Shown in pieces: positions 40,133 through 47,596 of a stretch of 49,130 bases of DNA (positions within the stretch are counted from its first letter, which is position 1; every line of letters begins with the position of its first letter). This DNA is from a virus. The DNA is taken from positions 1 through 49,130 of IMG/VR virus record IMGVR_UViG_3300022562_001274. One strand, written 5' to 3'. The translations under genes and the position numbers were made by a program. The notes under the pieces were generated by a model. That model was not told the DNA's origin, made no database searches, and saw only the letters and a list, made by a program, of their open reading frames with translations.

Positions 40133-40157
40133 GGCCTTCCCTGACCCGGAGGTAGTG

Positions 40158-41069
40158 ATGGCTCGACGTCCGACGCTGGACCTGCAGGTGAATCTCCCGC
40201 TGGTGGCGACGCTGAAGTACGCCGACTGGTTCGTCCACGAGGAATACGGCGAGAAGCTGAAGGGCGCCCTGGTGGTGGAGCCCGCTCACGCGACCGACGC
40301 CTATCCGGCCGGCGAGTACACCCATTTCTTCCATCCTGGGGCCGACGAGGAGCTGCTCGGCGCTGGCGCGATCCGGGAGATGCCCCTCAAGGACGGGGTG
40401 CGCCAGTTCCGGGTGAACGGCAAGCCCTCCCTCATCCTCACCGTGAGCGAGTCGAAGGGCCCCGATGGCAAGCGGCGCCGGCACACCGCGATGGAGGTGG
40501 ACGGGGTGGCGGCCGGGGGGGATGCCCGGCAGTCCGCTCCGCCGTCCCGCTCGCCGGCCTCGAGCGAACCGCCGGCCGAGTCGGCGCCGGCGCGGCGCTC
40601 GGCGCCGGCCCAGGCCGAGGATGCCACGGCGAAGCAGCGCCGGATGGCGGCCGAGTTCGTGACGATCGGCGACACCTACGCGGCGGCGCTCCTGCTCGCG
40701 CGGCACGGCTTCCAGGTGGCTGGCCTCCTGCCCGACCCCATCACGCCCGAGTTCCTGGCGGCCCTGCAGTCCGGGGCGGCGACCATAATGATTCAGGCCG
40801 ACCGGGCGGGCCTCCGGGGCTACCGGGGAATGGCGAAGGCCTTTGCCGAGTGGCTCGAGCGGACCGACCCGGCGGGGGAACGGGACGCGCGGGTGGCGGC
40901 CGGGGGCACCGAGCGCGAGCTGGCCCGTCGCCCGACCCGGGAGAATCGGGGCAAGCAGCCCGAGGGCTACGGGGAGCCGATCGGGAAGCAGATGCGTGAT
41001 GTGCCACCCTCGGAGGATCCCGCGCCCGAGCCCGAGCTGCCCCTCGAGGACGACGACCTGCCGTTCTGA
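40158..41069 (+). CDS. ssb: SSB-like single-stranded DNA-binding protein, 303 aa
   Basis: ATG 40158 sits behind the shared CCTGACCCGGAGGT box. The N-terminal 120 residues are beta-rich and OB-fold-like. A Pro/Ser/Ala linker (about 125-160) precedes an extra helical domain (about 160-235). The C-terminus ends DDDLPF, the conserved acidic SSB tip that recruits partner enzymes. It is much longer than typical SSB (about 170 aa), so the helical domain is an addition. Location upstream of the initiator supports a replication role. Confidence 0.75.
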   Translation: MARRPTLDLQVNLPLVATLKYADWFVHEEYGEKLKGALVVEPAHATDAYPAGEYTHFFHPGADEELLGAGAIREMPLKDGVRQFRVNGKPSLILTVSESKGPDGKRRRHTAMEVDGVAAGGDARQSAPPSRSPASSEPPAESAPARRSAPAQAEDATAKQRRMAAEFVTIGDTYAAALLLARHGFQVAGLLPDPITPEFLAALQSGAATIMIQADRAGLRGYRGMAKAFAEWLERTDPAGERDARVAAGGTERELARRPTRENRGKQPEGYGEPIGKQMRDVPPSEDPAPEPELPLEDDDLPF

Positions 41070-41326
41070 TGGCTGCCCTGGCGCCGGTCCCCCATCCCCG
41101 CGAATGGCCCCCGGAGGTCCGGGAGCTGATCGCGCGGCGAATGCTGAAAAAGTGCCTGGCGGTGTGGGGGCCAGACGATGCCGGGCGCAAGGCGGGGTGG
41201 GAGCGGCTCCTGGTGGCGGTCTATTCTGGCGGGACCCGCCGGGGTGAGCGGGTCCCTTACGCTCTATCGCTGGAGCAGGCCTGGGCGTTCGCGCTCGAGG
41301 ACCTGGCCGGCAAGGGGGAGGGATGA
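41069..41326 (+). CDS. small protein of replication module, 85 aa
   Basis: ATG overlaps the SSB stop. Helical and basic (RELIARRMLKKCLAVWG). No family recognised. Confidence 0.65.
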   Translation: MAALAPVPHPREWPPEVRELIARRMLKKCLAVWGPDDAGRKAGWERLLVAVYSGGTRRGERVPYALSLEQAWAFALEDLAGKGEG

Positions 41327-41736
41327 CGGAGTTCGATTCGCAGATGGCGCTCCCGCTCCGGGACCCGCTCGGCACCGATGCCCTGGGCGGGCGAGTGCGG
41401 GGGAAGCAGGAGACGAGCCGGCTGGCGGCCAGCGAGGGCCTGGGCCGGGTCACGAAGGACCGTCGTCGGGTGCTGGCCTACGTGATCAGCACCGGCGAGC
41501 GGGGGGCGACCCAGGATGATGTCTCCGCCGGGATTCTGATGTCGCACCCCACCTGTTCGGCGCGGATGTGGGAGCTGCGGAACGCGGGGCTGATCGTCCG
41601 GACCCCGCACCGGCGCCCGACGCGATCGGGGGCCACAGCGGCGGTCCATCGCGCCACCGAGCGGGGGCGGGAGGCGCTCCGGGTGTCCCTGGCGCTCGAG
41701 GCCCGGGGGCGGGGCGCGGAGGAGAAGGCCTCGTGA
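41323..41736 (+). CDS. winged-helix DNA-binding protein, 137 aa
   Basis: ATG overlaps the previous stop. Residues about 45-115 form a winged helix (RRVLAYVISTGERGATQDDVSA...ARMWELRNAGLIVRT). Likely a regulator or replication accessory factor. Confidence 0.75.
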   Translation: MTEFDSQMALPLRDPLGTDALGGRVRGKQETSRLAASEGLGRVTKDRRRVLAYVISTGERGATQDDVSAGILMSHPTCSARMWELRNAGLIVRTPHRRPTRSGATAAVHRATERGREALRVSLALEARGRGAEEKAS

Positions 41737-42044
41737 CCGACGCCCTGGTCCTGGTGGCGGCGGTGCTGGTGCTGTCCTCCCTGGTGTCCCAGGGCGCCCG
41801 GCTGCAGGTGTGGCGGCGCCGGGCCCGCCAGGCCTCTGCGCTCGAGGGGCTGTTGTGGGACCCGCCCTGCCGGTTCTCCCTCGATATGGACCGGAATCCG
41901 GAGACCGCCGGCGATTACCGCTGGCGGGTGACGGCGGTCCACCAGGGGACGGAGTTCACCGTGAGCGGGGCGACGCCGTTCGACGCCCTCCTGGCGATGC
42001 AGATGGGGATTGCGCGGATCGACGCCGTGCGGTTCCTGCCGTGA
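41733..42044 (+). CDS. membrane-anchored small protein, 103 aa
   Basis: GTGA overlap. One N-terminal hydrophobic segment (about 4-20) precedes a soluble alpha/beta domain. No family recognised. Confidence 0.65.
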   Translation: MTDALVLVAAVLVLSSLVSQGARLQVWRRRARQASALEGLLWDPPCRFSLDMDRNPETAGDYRWRVTAVHQGTEFTVSGATPFDALLAMQMGIARIDAVRFLP

Positions 42045-42222
42045 GGGGCTGGCGCTCCAGCCCGGGGGATGGTAGTGTCGGGGGTGCGACGGGGGAACCG
42101 TCGCGCTCCCATCGCAGTTCGCTGTCCTGGGCCCGTAGTACTGCCGCGATCGCGCTCCCTTCGGGGTGCCGGTCGGTTCCCCGGCGGGAGGCGGGCCTTT
42201 CCTTTTGCTGACCGAGGAACCG
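42045..42222 (+). promoter_or_regulatory. intergenic region before initiator gene
   Basis: A possible promoter has TGGCGC (42050-42055), a 17-bp spacer and TAGTGT (42073-42078), a weaker version of the palindrome promoters. A hairpin GCGACGG/CCGTCGC follows (42086-42104). The palindrome CGCGATCGCG lies at 42145-42154. A GC-rich stretch ends in CCTTTCCTTTT (42197-42207), which could be a terminator or a leader attenuator. Confidence 0.45.
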
Positions 42223-42255
42223 ATGCCTGACCAGCACGGTAGGGTGTGGCGGTGA
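42223..42255 (+). CDS. 10-residue leader peptide
   Basis: ATG 42223 follows GAGGAA at proper distance and encodes MPDQHGRVWR. Its TGA overlaps the GTG of the initiator gene exactly as GTGA, the coupling used throughout this genome. A tiny coupled ORF here suggests translational control of the initiator. Confidence 0.6.
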   Translation: MPDQHGRVWR

Positions 42256-43265
42256 GCGGCTGGCTCCGGTGGGACTGGGATACGGCCGATTCAGACCTGG
42301 TGGACGACCTGGCGGTGGCGCTCGAGGTCCATCCGATGCGGGCCCTGGGCCATTACTTCGCGATGGTGAGCGGCCTGGGCCGGGGTGGGGAATGGGAAAT
42401 CGGGGCGGTGCCTGGGTCCCGGCTCGAGCGCCTGGCCCGGTGGGATGGCCCGAAGGGGGCCTGGGCGGAGGCGGTCCGGGCTCGGTGCCAGGACGGCGAC
42501 GGGATGCTCCGGGGCTGGTGGCGTCAGGAGAAGCTCCTGGCGAAGAGGGAACGGGACCGGGCGCGGGCGCGGGAGGCGTATCGTGCGGCGCAGGAAGGGG
42601 TTACGCCGGAAGAGGAACCGGCGCCGGGCCGGTCCGACGGTGCCCCCCCTGAAAACCTCGCCAAATCCTCGCGCGATAATCGCGCGAGAAAGCCGCGAGT
42701 CTCGCGCGAGACTCCTGCGTATACGGACGACACGAACGGAACGAACGGTAACAGCAACAGCGAGGGAGGCGCTGTCGCGCCTCCGGCCTCCACGGCGCTG
42801 GTGAAGAAGAAGCGGACGGCGGAGGTGGCCCGGAACGTCGAGGCGGTCAGCGCCAACGTGGCCGCCGTCCTGGGGGCGATCGCCGTCGAGGGTCGGGAGG
42901 CGGTGGCCGAGCAGAAGCTCCGCCGGGTGGCCGGCGAGATGGCGTTCCTCTACTGGCAGCACACCTACGGCCATCCGAAGGCGCTACTCGATGAGAAGCG
43001 GCTGCGGACGGTCCTGCGGCGCCTCGATGAGAATGGCGGGGTGCTCGATGAGGTGCTCTACGCGCTGGACGGGGCCCGGAAGGATGAGTACGTGATGGGG
43101 CTCGGGAAGCACACCCAGCGCCACGACGCCTTCGATTTCATCTTGCGCGACCGGTCGGCGGTGGAAGCTCACGCGGCCCGGATGAATGCCTGGCGGGACG
43201 GGAAGCCGCACCCCAAGGCGATGAAGCTGGCGGCGGCGATGCGCTCACCCAAGGAGGGAATGTGA
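42252..43265 (+). CDS. replication initiator-like protein, 337 aa
   Basis: I chose GTG 42252 because it is coupled to the leader peptide. Residues about 1-95 resemble N-terminal domains of phage replication organisers (WLRWDWDTADSDL). A low-complexity Arg/Ser/Thr linker (about 110-180) is encoded over the iteron array. The C-terminal helical region (about 185-330) is DnaD-like. An origin inside the linker of the initiator gene parallels lambda gene O. A helicase gene is not evident nearby, so host helicase is probably recruited. Confidence 0.7.
   Translation: MSGWLRWDWDTADSDLVDDLAVALEVHPMRALGHYFAMVSGLGRGGEWEIGAVPGSRLERLARWDGPKGAWAEAVRARCQDGDGMLRGWWRQEKLLAKRERDRARAREAYRAAQEGVTPEEEPAPGRSDGAPPENLAKSSRDNRARKPRVSRETPAYTDDTNGTNGNSNSEGGAVAPPASTALVKKKRTAEVARNVEAVSANVAAVLGAIAVEGREAVAEQKLRRVAGEMAFLYWQHTYGHPKALLDEKRLRTVLRRLDENGGVLDEVLYALDGARKDEYVMGLGKHTQRHDAFDFILRDRSAVEAHAARMNAWRDGKPHPKAMKLAAAMRSPKEGM
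42670..42713. repeat. four 11-bp tandem iterons, probable replication origin
   Basis: Units start at 42670, 42681, 42692 and 42703 (consensus CGCGCGA-K-A-M-T; each contains CGCGA in register). The period of 11 is not a multiple of three, so codon repetition does not explain it. One turn of DNA per unit fits cooperative initiator binding. AT-richer sequence with GTATAC and GAACGG repeats follows (42718-42760). Confidence 0.75.
43229..43264 (+). repeat. flanking repeat copy A, end of initiator gene
   Basis: This stretch, together with 43127-43161, is matched by the fused remnant at 43956-44018. Differences are few (for example CACCC versus CGCCC). Confidence 0.8.
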
Positions 43266-43954
43266 GGGTGCTTGTTGCTTGCGAGTTTTCCGGCGCGGTG
43301 CGCGATGCCTTCGCCGCGCTCGGGCACGATGCGTGGTCGTGCGACCTCCTGCCCGCCGAGACGCCCGGCCAGCATATCGAGGGCGACGTCGCGGCCGTGC
43401 TGGGGGACGGGTGGGATTTGATGGTCGCGCACCCGCCCTGCACCTACCTGTGCGTTTCGGGGTTGCACTGGAACACCCGCCGCCCGGGCCGCGCAGCCCT
43501 GACCGAGGCGGCCTTGGATTTCGTGCGGCTCTTGCTCGACGCGCCCATCCCCAAGATTGCCCTCGAAAACCCGGTCGGGTGCATCTCGACGCGGATACGG
43601 CCTCCGACTCAGACCGTGCAACCGTGGCAGTTCGGCCACGACGCGAGTAAGGCCACCTGTCTATGGCTGAAGAACCTCCCGCCGCTCACCCCGACCGAAA
43701 TCGTGCCGGGGGTGCTCTATTGTTGTGGGCTCCGGCTCGAGGACGGGGTGGGGAAGTACGGGTGCCCGAATTGCCACGGCGAGAAAGGGGCCCGGCCCCG
43801 CTGGGGGAATCAGACCCCCGGCGGCCAGAACAAGCTGGGGCCCAGCCCCGACCGGTGGAAGTTGAGAAGTCTCACGTACCCCGGCTTGGCGCGCGCTATG
43901 GCCGAGCAATGGAGCAAGCCCGCTGAAGTGCTCGACTTGGGGCTGACGCCGTAG
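43262..43954 (+). CDS. C5-cytosine DNA methyltransferase (inserted gene)
   Basis: The 230-residue protein has motif I ACEFSGAVRDAF (6-17), catalytic HPPC (57-60, nucleophile C60) and ENP (102-104). The usual large target-recognition domain is missing, as in other short phage versions. A zinc knuckle (CCGL...CPNC, about 156-173) interrupts the C-terminal part and matches DNA at 48047. GTGA couples it to the initiator. Both flanks carry copies of the end of the initiator gene, so it was acquired by insertion. It might modify phage DNA against restriction; target unknown. Confidence 0.85.
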   Translation: MRVLVACEFSGAVRDAFAALGHDAWSCDLLPAETPGQHIEGDVAAVLGDGWDLMVAHPPCTYLCVSGLHWNTRRPGRAALTEAALDFVRLLLDAPIPKIALENPVGCISTRIRPPTQTVQPWQFGHDASKATCLWLKNLPPLTPTEIVPGVLYCCGLRLEDGVGKYGCPNCHGEKGARPRWGNQTPGGQNKLGPSPDRWKLRSLTYPGLARAMAEQWSKPAEVLDLGLTP

Positions 43955-43955
43955 C

Positions 43956-44018
43956 GCCTTTGATTTCATCTTGCGGGACCGGGCGGCGGCGATGCGCTCG
44001 CCCAAGGAGGGAACGTGA
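43956..44018 (+). repeat. flanking repeat copy B, remnant of initiator gene end
   Basis: 43956-43982 matches 43129-43155 and 43983-44018 matches 43229-43264, with the intervening piece lost at a CGGCGG micro-repeat. It also supplies the ribosome site and GTGA start for the 44015 gene. Confidence 0.85.
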
Positions 44019-44272
44019 CCGAGACTGAATCCTCGAGCCGTCCGCCCTGGCTCTACCGGGTGCCGGCGGTGTGCGACTGCGGCACCGAGCACGAGGCCAG
44101 CACCCTGGTGCCGCCGGTGCCCGACCAGCCGCCGATCCGGCGGAAGTGCGACCCCTGCATCGAGGCGGGGTTCCGGGGGCAGCCCAAGCCGAAGGCGGCG
44201 CCGGCGCCCCAGCTCGAGGAGGAAGCGCCCGACCTGGCGCCTCCCCGCAAGGTGTTCGGGTACGACGACTGA
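44015..44272 (+). CDS. zinc-binding small protein, 85 aa
   Basis: GTG follows AAGGAGGG supplied by repeat copy B. CDC and CDPC (about 20-50) suggest a four-Cys site, and a Pro-rich acidic tail follows. Before the methyltransferase insertion it was probably coupled directly to the initiator. Confidence 0.7.
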   Translation: MTETESSSRPPWLYRVPAVCDCGTEHEASTLVPPVPDQPPIRRKCDPCIEAGFRGQPKPKAAPAPQLEEEAPDLAPPRKVFGYDD

Positions 44273-44273
44273 G

Positions 44274-44294
44274 GGCGGCCGATCGGCGGCCGCC
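44274..44294 (+). terminator. hairpin after 44015 gene
   Basis: GGCGGCC (44274-44280) pairs with GGCCGCC (44288-44294). No T-run follows. The remaining 65 bases before the next gene hold GGAGG for ATG 44360 and nothing else I can name. Confidence 0.45.
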
Positions 44295-44359
44295 TGCGCT
44301 GGCGATGTGTTCACGTTCCTGGGCCAGCTCGGCACCGGCCCGATTCTCTAGGAGGTTCG

Positions 44360-44635
44360 ATGGCGCGTCATCCTCACGCTCCCCCGCCCCGCCACCTGGG
44401 CCTCGTGGGCTCCCTGGCGGAACGCCTGGCTCGCCTGGGCCGGAAGCCGAAGCCGGCCAAGGGGCAGCGGGGCGCCCAGGGCCAGCGCATCAACCCGGTG
44501 CGCCAGGCCCGGAAGGCCCTGGCCCGGCAGCTCGGGTTGTCCAACAAGAAAACGCGGAAGCTGGCGAAGGCGCACCGCCGGGCGCTGGAGGCCGAGCTGG
44601 CCCGGCGGAAGGCCGAGGACGGGGTGGCGGAGTGA
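44360..44635 (+). CDS. basic protein, 91 aa
   Basis: ATG follows GGAGG. Very Lys/Arg-rich and helical (NKKTRKLAKAHRRALEAEL), likely nucleic-acid binding. It is coupled by GTGA to the resolvase. Confidence 0.7.
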   Translation: MARHPHAPPPRHLGLVGSLAERLARLGRKPKPAKGQRGAQGQRINPVRQARKALARQLGLSNKKTRKLAKAHRRALEAELARRKAEDGVAE

Positions 44636-45200
44636 GCCCGATGGGCGCCGGGCGGCGCCGGGCGCAGGCGGGCTCGCAGGCGGAGGCGGCGATCGGGCCG
44701 ACCATCGCGGTCTACCGGGACTACCGATGGCGGGGGCGCTGGAGTCGGCGCCGGCCCGGTGAGCCGGGCTCCGCCCTCCTGGTGCGCCAACACCCACCGA
44801 CGGTGGGCCCCCAGGGCCGGCGCTCCCTGGTGGCGAAGGGGGCGACGGACTACTTCGGGGTGGCGCGGGCGCCGGACGGCGGGCTGGTGCCGGTGGCCTT
44901 CGATGTGAAGGGGTTTCGGGGGGCGGGACACGCATCCTTTTCGATGCCGGAGGCCCAGCGCCACCAGCTCGGGTTTATGCAGGAGGTCCTCGACCTGGGC
45001 GGCCTGGCGTTCGTCCTGCTCGTGGACGACCGGGCGGGGGTGGCCTGGGTCCTGGCGCGGCACGAGGACCTCCTGGGAGGCGGGCGGGGGTGCCGGTGGA
45101 GTCCGCGCTGCCGTCGGTGCGCCGGGAGCGGCTGGGGCACCTGCCGTTCCTGGGCTACGATTTCCTGTCGCTCTTTCCCAGCGTCCGCCCCAATGGCTGA
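44632..45200 (+). CDS. RecU-like Holliday junction resolvase with apparent -1 frameshift
   Basis: From GTG 44632 the frame reads a RecU-type nuclease: Arg-rich N-terminus, GATDYFGV (D73), FDVK (D91, K93) and a HQLGFMQ helix. After about 45075 this frame turns into Cys/Arg-rich noise, while the -1 frame continues sensibly (RLGHLPFLGYDFLSLFP) and stops at 45198-45200, overlapping the next ATG. A lost base in the G-rich run at 45075-45090, real or from sequencing, explains this. The enzyme would resolve recombination or replication intermediates before packaging. Confidence 0.7.
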
Positions 45201-45561
45201 CGGCCGCCGGGCGACGGAGCCGGCTTTCCGGATGCCGACCGCCCGGCGGATGGGATGGTGCCACGTGAATGCGCTTGTCTGTACGGCGGGGCACAGCATC
45301 CGGCGGGACGCCTTCATCCTGACCGACGGGGCGGTCCGCTGCAAACACCGGCTCCTGGGGACCCGCTCGACGGAATGCGGGAAGCTGCTCTACCTGGTGG
45401 CGGCGGGCCCCTACCGGACCCCGGAAAAAGAACCGTCGCTCCTGTTTTTCGCGGAGGTGACGTACGCCGAATTGCAGGTGATTCAATCGCTCCGCCTGGG
45501 CCCGATGGATGTCCTCCGCCGGCTTGGGGCGGCGCTCACACCGGAAGGGGAGACGCTATGA
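45193..45561 (+). CDS. zinc-binding-like protein, 122 aa
   Basis: ATG 45193 overlaps the resolvase stop. The start is uncertain; ATG 45250 or 45268 are alternatives. Motifs CTAGH, CKH and STECG may bind zinc. The same frame is continuous with the first part of the resolvase, which would otherwise give a spurious fusion. Confidence 0.65.
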   Translation: MADGRRATEPAFRMPTARRMGWCHVNALVCTAGHSIRRDAFILTDGAVRCKHRLLGTRSTECGKLLYLVAAGPYRTPEKEPSLLFFAEVTYAELQVIQSLRLGPMDVLRRLGAALTPEGETL

Positions 45562-45806
45562 TCGCAGGGAGGGCGATGGTGGGCCGCCTGGTGACGGCGA
45601 TCCGGGCCGGGCTCGAGGAACGGCCGCTCGAGCCGGGGGAGGTCCGGGAGGTGACGCTCCGGTCGCTGCATCAGCGGGGTGGCCCCCGGCCGAACCTGGC
45701 GGCCCTGGCCCTGGGCCAGCGGCTGGCGGAGGTGGCTGGGGGGGTCGGCTGCCTGGTGAGCTGGCAGCTCGGGGGGTCGGTGATCACGCTGCGGAGGATG
45801 CCGTGA
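45558..45806 (+). CDS. small early protein, 82 aa
   Basis: ATGA overlap. Helical and beta segments with no known motif; GGGGAG serves as ribosome site. Confidence 0.65.
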   Translation: MIAGRAMVGRLVTAIRAGLEERPLEPGEVREVTLRSLHQRGGPRPNLAALALGQRLAEVAGGVGCLVSWQLGGSVITLRRMP

Positions 45807-46000
45807 GCGGGCTCGGAGGGTTCGAGGGGGTCCTCGTGGTGCAGGGCCTGGTGATCATCGGCCTGGTGGGGCTCCTGGTGGCCCAGCATCGGAAGTGTCG
45901 CCGGGAGGCCCAGCGCCTGCTCCGCCGGGCCCTCCGGGCCGAGCGGGACCGGGAGGTCACCCAGGTGGCGCTCGATATGGCGACCCGGCGGGCCCGGTGA
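45803..46000 (+). CDS. small single-span membrane protein, 65 aa
   Basis: GTGA overlap. A hydrophobic segment (about residues 8-28) is followed by a basic helical tail. Unknown function. Confidence 0.65.
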   Translation: MSGLGGFEGVLVVQGLVIIGLVGLLVAQHRKCRREAQRLLRRALRAERDREVTQVALDMATRRAR

Positions 46001-46389
46001 GCGGCCGGCCCTGGGATGCGACGGCGATCAAGCGGCGGCTCGAGACCCTGCCGCCGGCCCCGGTCTATGACCCCGATACCGGCCTGTCCCGGGCCGAGCA
46101 GGACCGGTTCCGGGCCTGGCTGCAGCGCCGGAAACGGCGGGCGCCGGATCCCGCGCTCCCCGAGGTGGGGGTGGTGCCGGTCCGCTGCTCGTGCTGCCGG
46201 CCCCGGGCCTGGTGGCTCGAGCAGGCGGTCCGGCTGAAGGTGGCCGAGAAGCTGGCGGCCTGGCTGAAGGAGCACCTGGTGGCGCGAGGCACCGGGACCG
46301 TGCAGGACCCGCCGACGTCGGCGGTGGAGGCCGTGGGCTGGACCGACCTGCCGGGGGTGGACCCGGCGCCTGACCAGGAGAGTGCGTGA
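45997..46389 (+). CDS. early protein, 130 aa, CSCC motif
   Basis: GTGA overlap. A helical N-terminus (KRRLETLPPAPVYDPDTGLS) precedes CSCC and an amphipathic helix. No family recognised. Confidence 0.65.
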   Translation: MSGRPWDATAIKRRLETLPPAPVYDPDTGLSRAEQDRFRAWLQRRKRRAPDPALPEVGVVPVRCSCCRPRAWWLEQAVRLKVAEKLAAWLKEHLVARGTGTVQDPPTSAVEAVGWTDLPGVDPAPDQESA

Positions 46390-46829
46390 TGTGGCTGGTG
46401 ACGACGCGGGGGTTCTATTCGGTGGTGCAGAAGCCCTGGGATGTGGAGGCGGGGACCCTCACGGTCCGGGGCCGGGTGCGGGAGGACCTGGAGGGGCTCC
46501 GGGCGCTGTTCGACGCGCCGAGTGCGATCGTGGAGGACCGGCGGGCGGACTACCGGTTCCGGTTCCGGGCCCCGAAGCTCGAGGTGGCGCAGGTGGTGAT
46601 GACGCTCCTGCTCGGCATCGACTACGACAACTTCAAGGATGCCGTCAAGGCCAAGCAGGGGCTCGACCGGGCCCAGGTCTACGGCCGGGTGTGGAGCGAG
46701 CTGTTCGTGCTGCAGATGCCCCGGGCGCAATGGGGCGACCCGGTGGCGGTCTACGATGAATCCGCGCTCGAGCTGCCCTGGCCGCCCGAGGACCACGACG
46801 AGGAGGAGGTGACCGATGGGACGCTCTAA
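46389..46829 (+). CDS. conserved phage protein of unknown function, 146 aa
   Basis: ATG 46389 overlaps the preceding stop. The opening WLVTTRGFYSVVQK, with RVREDLEGLR and DYRFRF, is typical of a small family seen in phages and bacteria. The fold appears ferredoxin-like alpha/beta. Function unknown. Confidence 0.8.
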   Translation: MWLVTTRGFYSVVQKPWDVEAGTLTVRGRVREDLEGLRALFDAPSAIVEDRRADYRFRFRAPKLEVAQVVMTLLLGIDYDNFKDAVKAKQGLDRAQVYGRVWSELFVLQMPRAQWGDPVAVYDESALELPWPPEDHDEEEVTDGTL

Positions 46830-47082
46830 GGAACCGCTCGACGCGACGCTGGCGAACCTGGCCCGGCTGGGCCTCCTGGCGCTGAACGCGAGCAACGATG
46901 GCAACGATTTCGACGGGGGCGACATTCACGACGAGGCGGTCCGCCTGGGGCTCTACGAGGAGACGCGCCGGACCGAGCCCTGCGGCCCGGAGTGCCTTTG
47001 CGCCGAGGGCTTCACGTTCCCGGTCACCTGCACCGCCGAAACGGAGGCCCTGGTGGCGCTCCGCGACGAGCTGGAGGGCTGA
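46816..47082 (+). CDS. small acidic protein, 88 aa
   Basis: ATG with GGAGGAGGT upstream. Asp-rich middle (NDGNDFDGGDIHDEA) then a Cys cluster (CGPECLC...C). No family recognised. Confidence 0.65.
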   Translation: MGRSKEPLDATLANLARLGLLALNASNDGNDFDGGDIHDEAVRLGLYEETRRTEPCGPECLCAEGFTFPVTCTAETEALVALRDELEG

Positions 47083-47097
47083 TGCTCTGCCGGGACC

Positions 47098-47135
47098 CGC
47101 AAGGGCTTGCGGGAATCGGGAGAGGGTGTTAACGT
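47098..47135 (+). promoter_or_regulatory. early palindrome promoter 4
   Basis: CGCAAG-GG-CTTGCG (47098-47111); -35 TTGCGG (47107-47112); spacer 17; -10 TAACGT (47130-47135). Transcription should start near 47142, leaving a leader of 150-220 nt. Confidence 0.8.
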
Positions 47136-47141
47136 TGGGTC

Positions 47142-47359
47142 ACGGAGTAGCGGGGCGGCAGCACGAGGCCGGGCAGCATCAAAGGCCGGACGCCAAGCCC
47201 GCAGCGAAACGAGGGGGGCCCTCGGGCCTCCCGACGTCGGACAGGGGCGGGGCCCGATCGGGTGAAATGCCACCCACCTCCCTGGAGGGCTAGATGCCAG
47301 CCCCGTTCCTGCTCCGACGCGCGGTTCCACCGACCGACCACCCTGACCCGGAGATGATT
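47142..47359 (+). promoter_or_regulatory. long structured leader or possible small RNA
   Basis: The stretch contains a G-rich stem near 47212-47231 and the palindrome CCCGATCGGG (47250-47259), then ribosome sites for ATG 47294 and ATG 47360. No gene longer than the 47294 extension is visible. It may be a regulatory leader. Confidence 0.4.
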
Positions 47360-47596
47360 ATGCTCGCCGATCCCCGCCTGCACGGCTTGGACCCCGCCCT
47401 GTTCGAGGTGCGGGGCCCCGTCGCCGGCTCGCCGATGGAAGAGGCGCAGTTCGAGCGGCCGTCCGATTCGCCCGCCTTCCACCTGCCGCTCCACGTGGGG
47501 CGCTGCCCGGAATGCCGGGCGGTGGTGGAGTGCGACGACTCGTGCTCGCTGCCCGACCAGCACGAGCGGCCCTGCCCCCGCCACGGAGGTGTCTGA
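47360..47596 (+). CDS. zinc-binding small protein, 78 aa
   Basis: I chose ATG 47360 because the CCCTGACCCGGAG box lies just upstream; ATG 47294 behind TGGAGGG would add 22 residues. CPEC and CPRH near the C-terminus suggest a zinc site. Confidence 0.65.
   Translation: MLADPRLHGLDPALFEVRGPVAGSPMEEAQFERPSDSPAFHLPLHVGRCPECRAVVECDDSCSLPDQHERPCPRHGGV

Noticed and set aside
45255-45275. CCACGTGAAT near 45261 as a second parS site.
   Set aside because: Only the CACGTG core matches; the flanks needed for parS are absent.
44071-45561. A single 496-residue protein spanning 44071-45561.
   Set aside because: It would run through the basic protein gene and mix two real genes; the resolvase C-terminus lies in the -1 frame.
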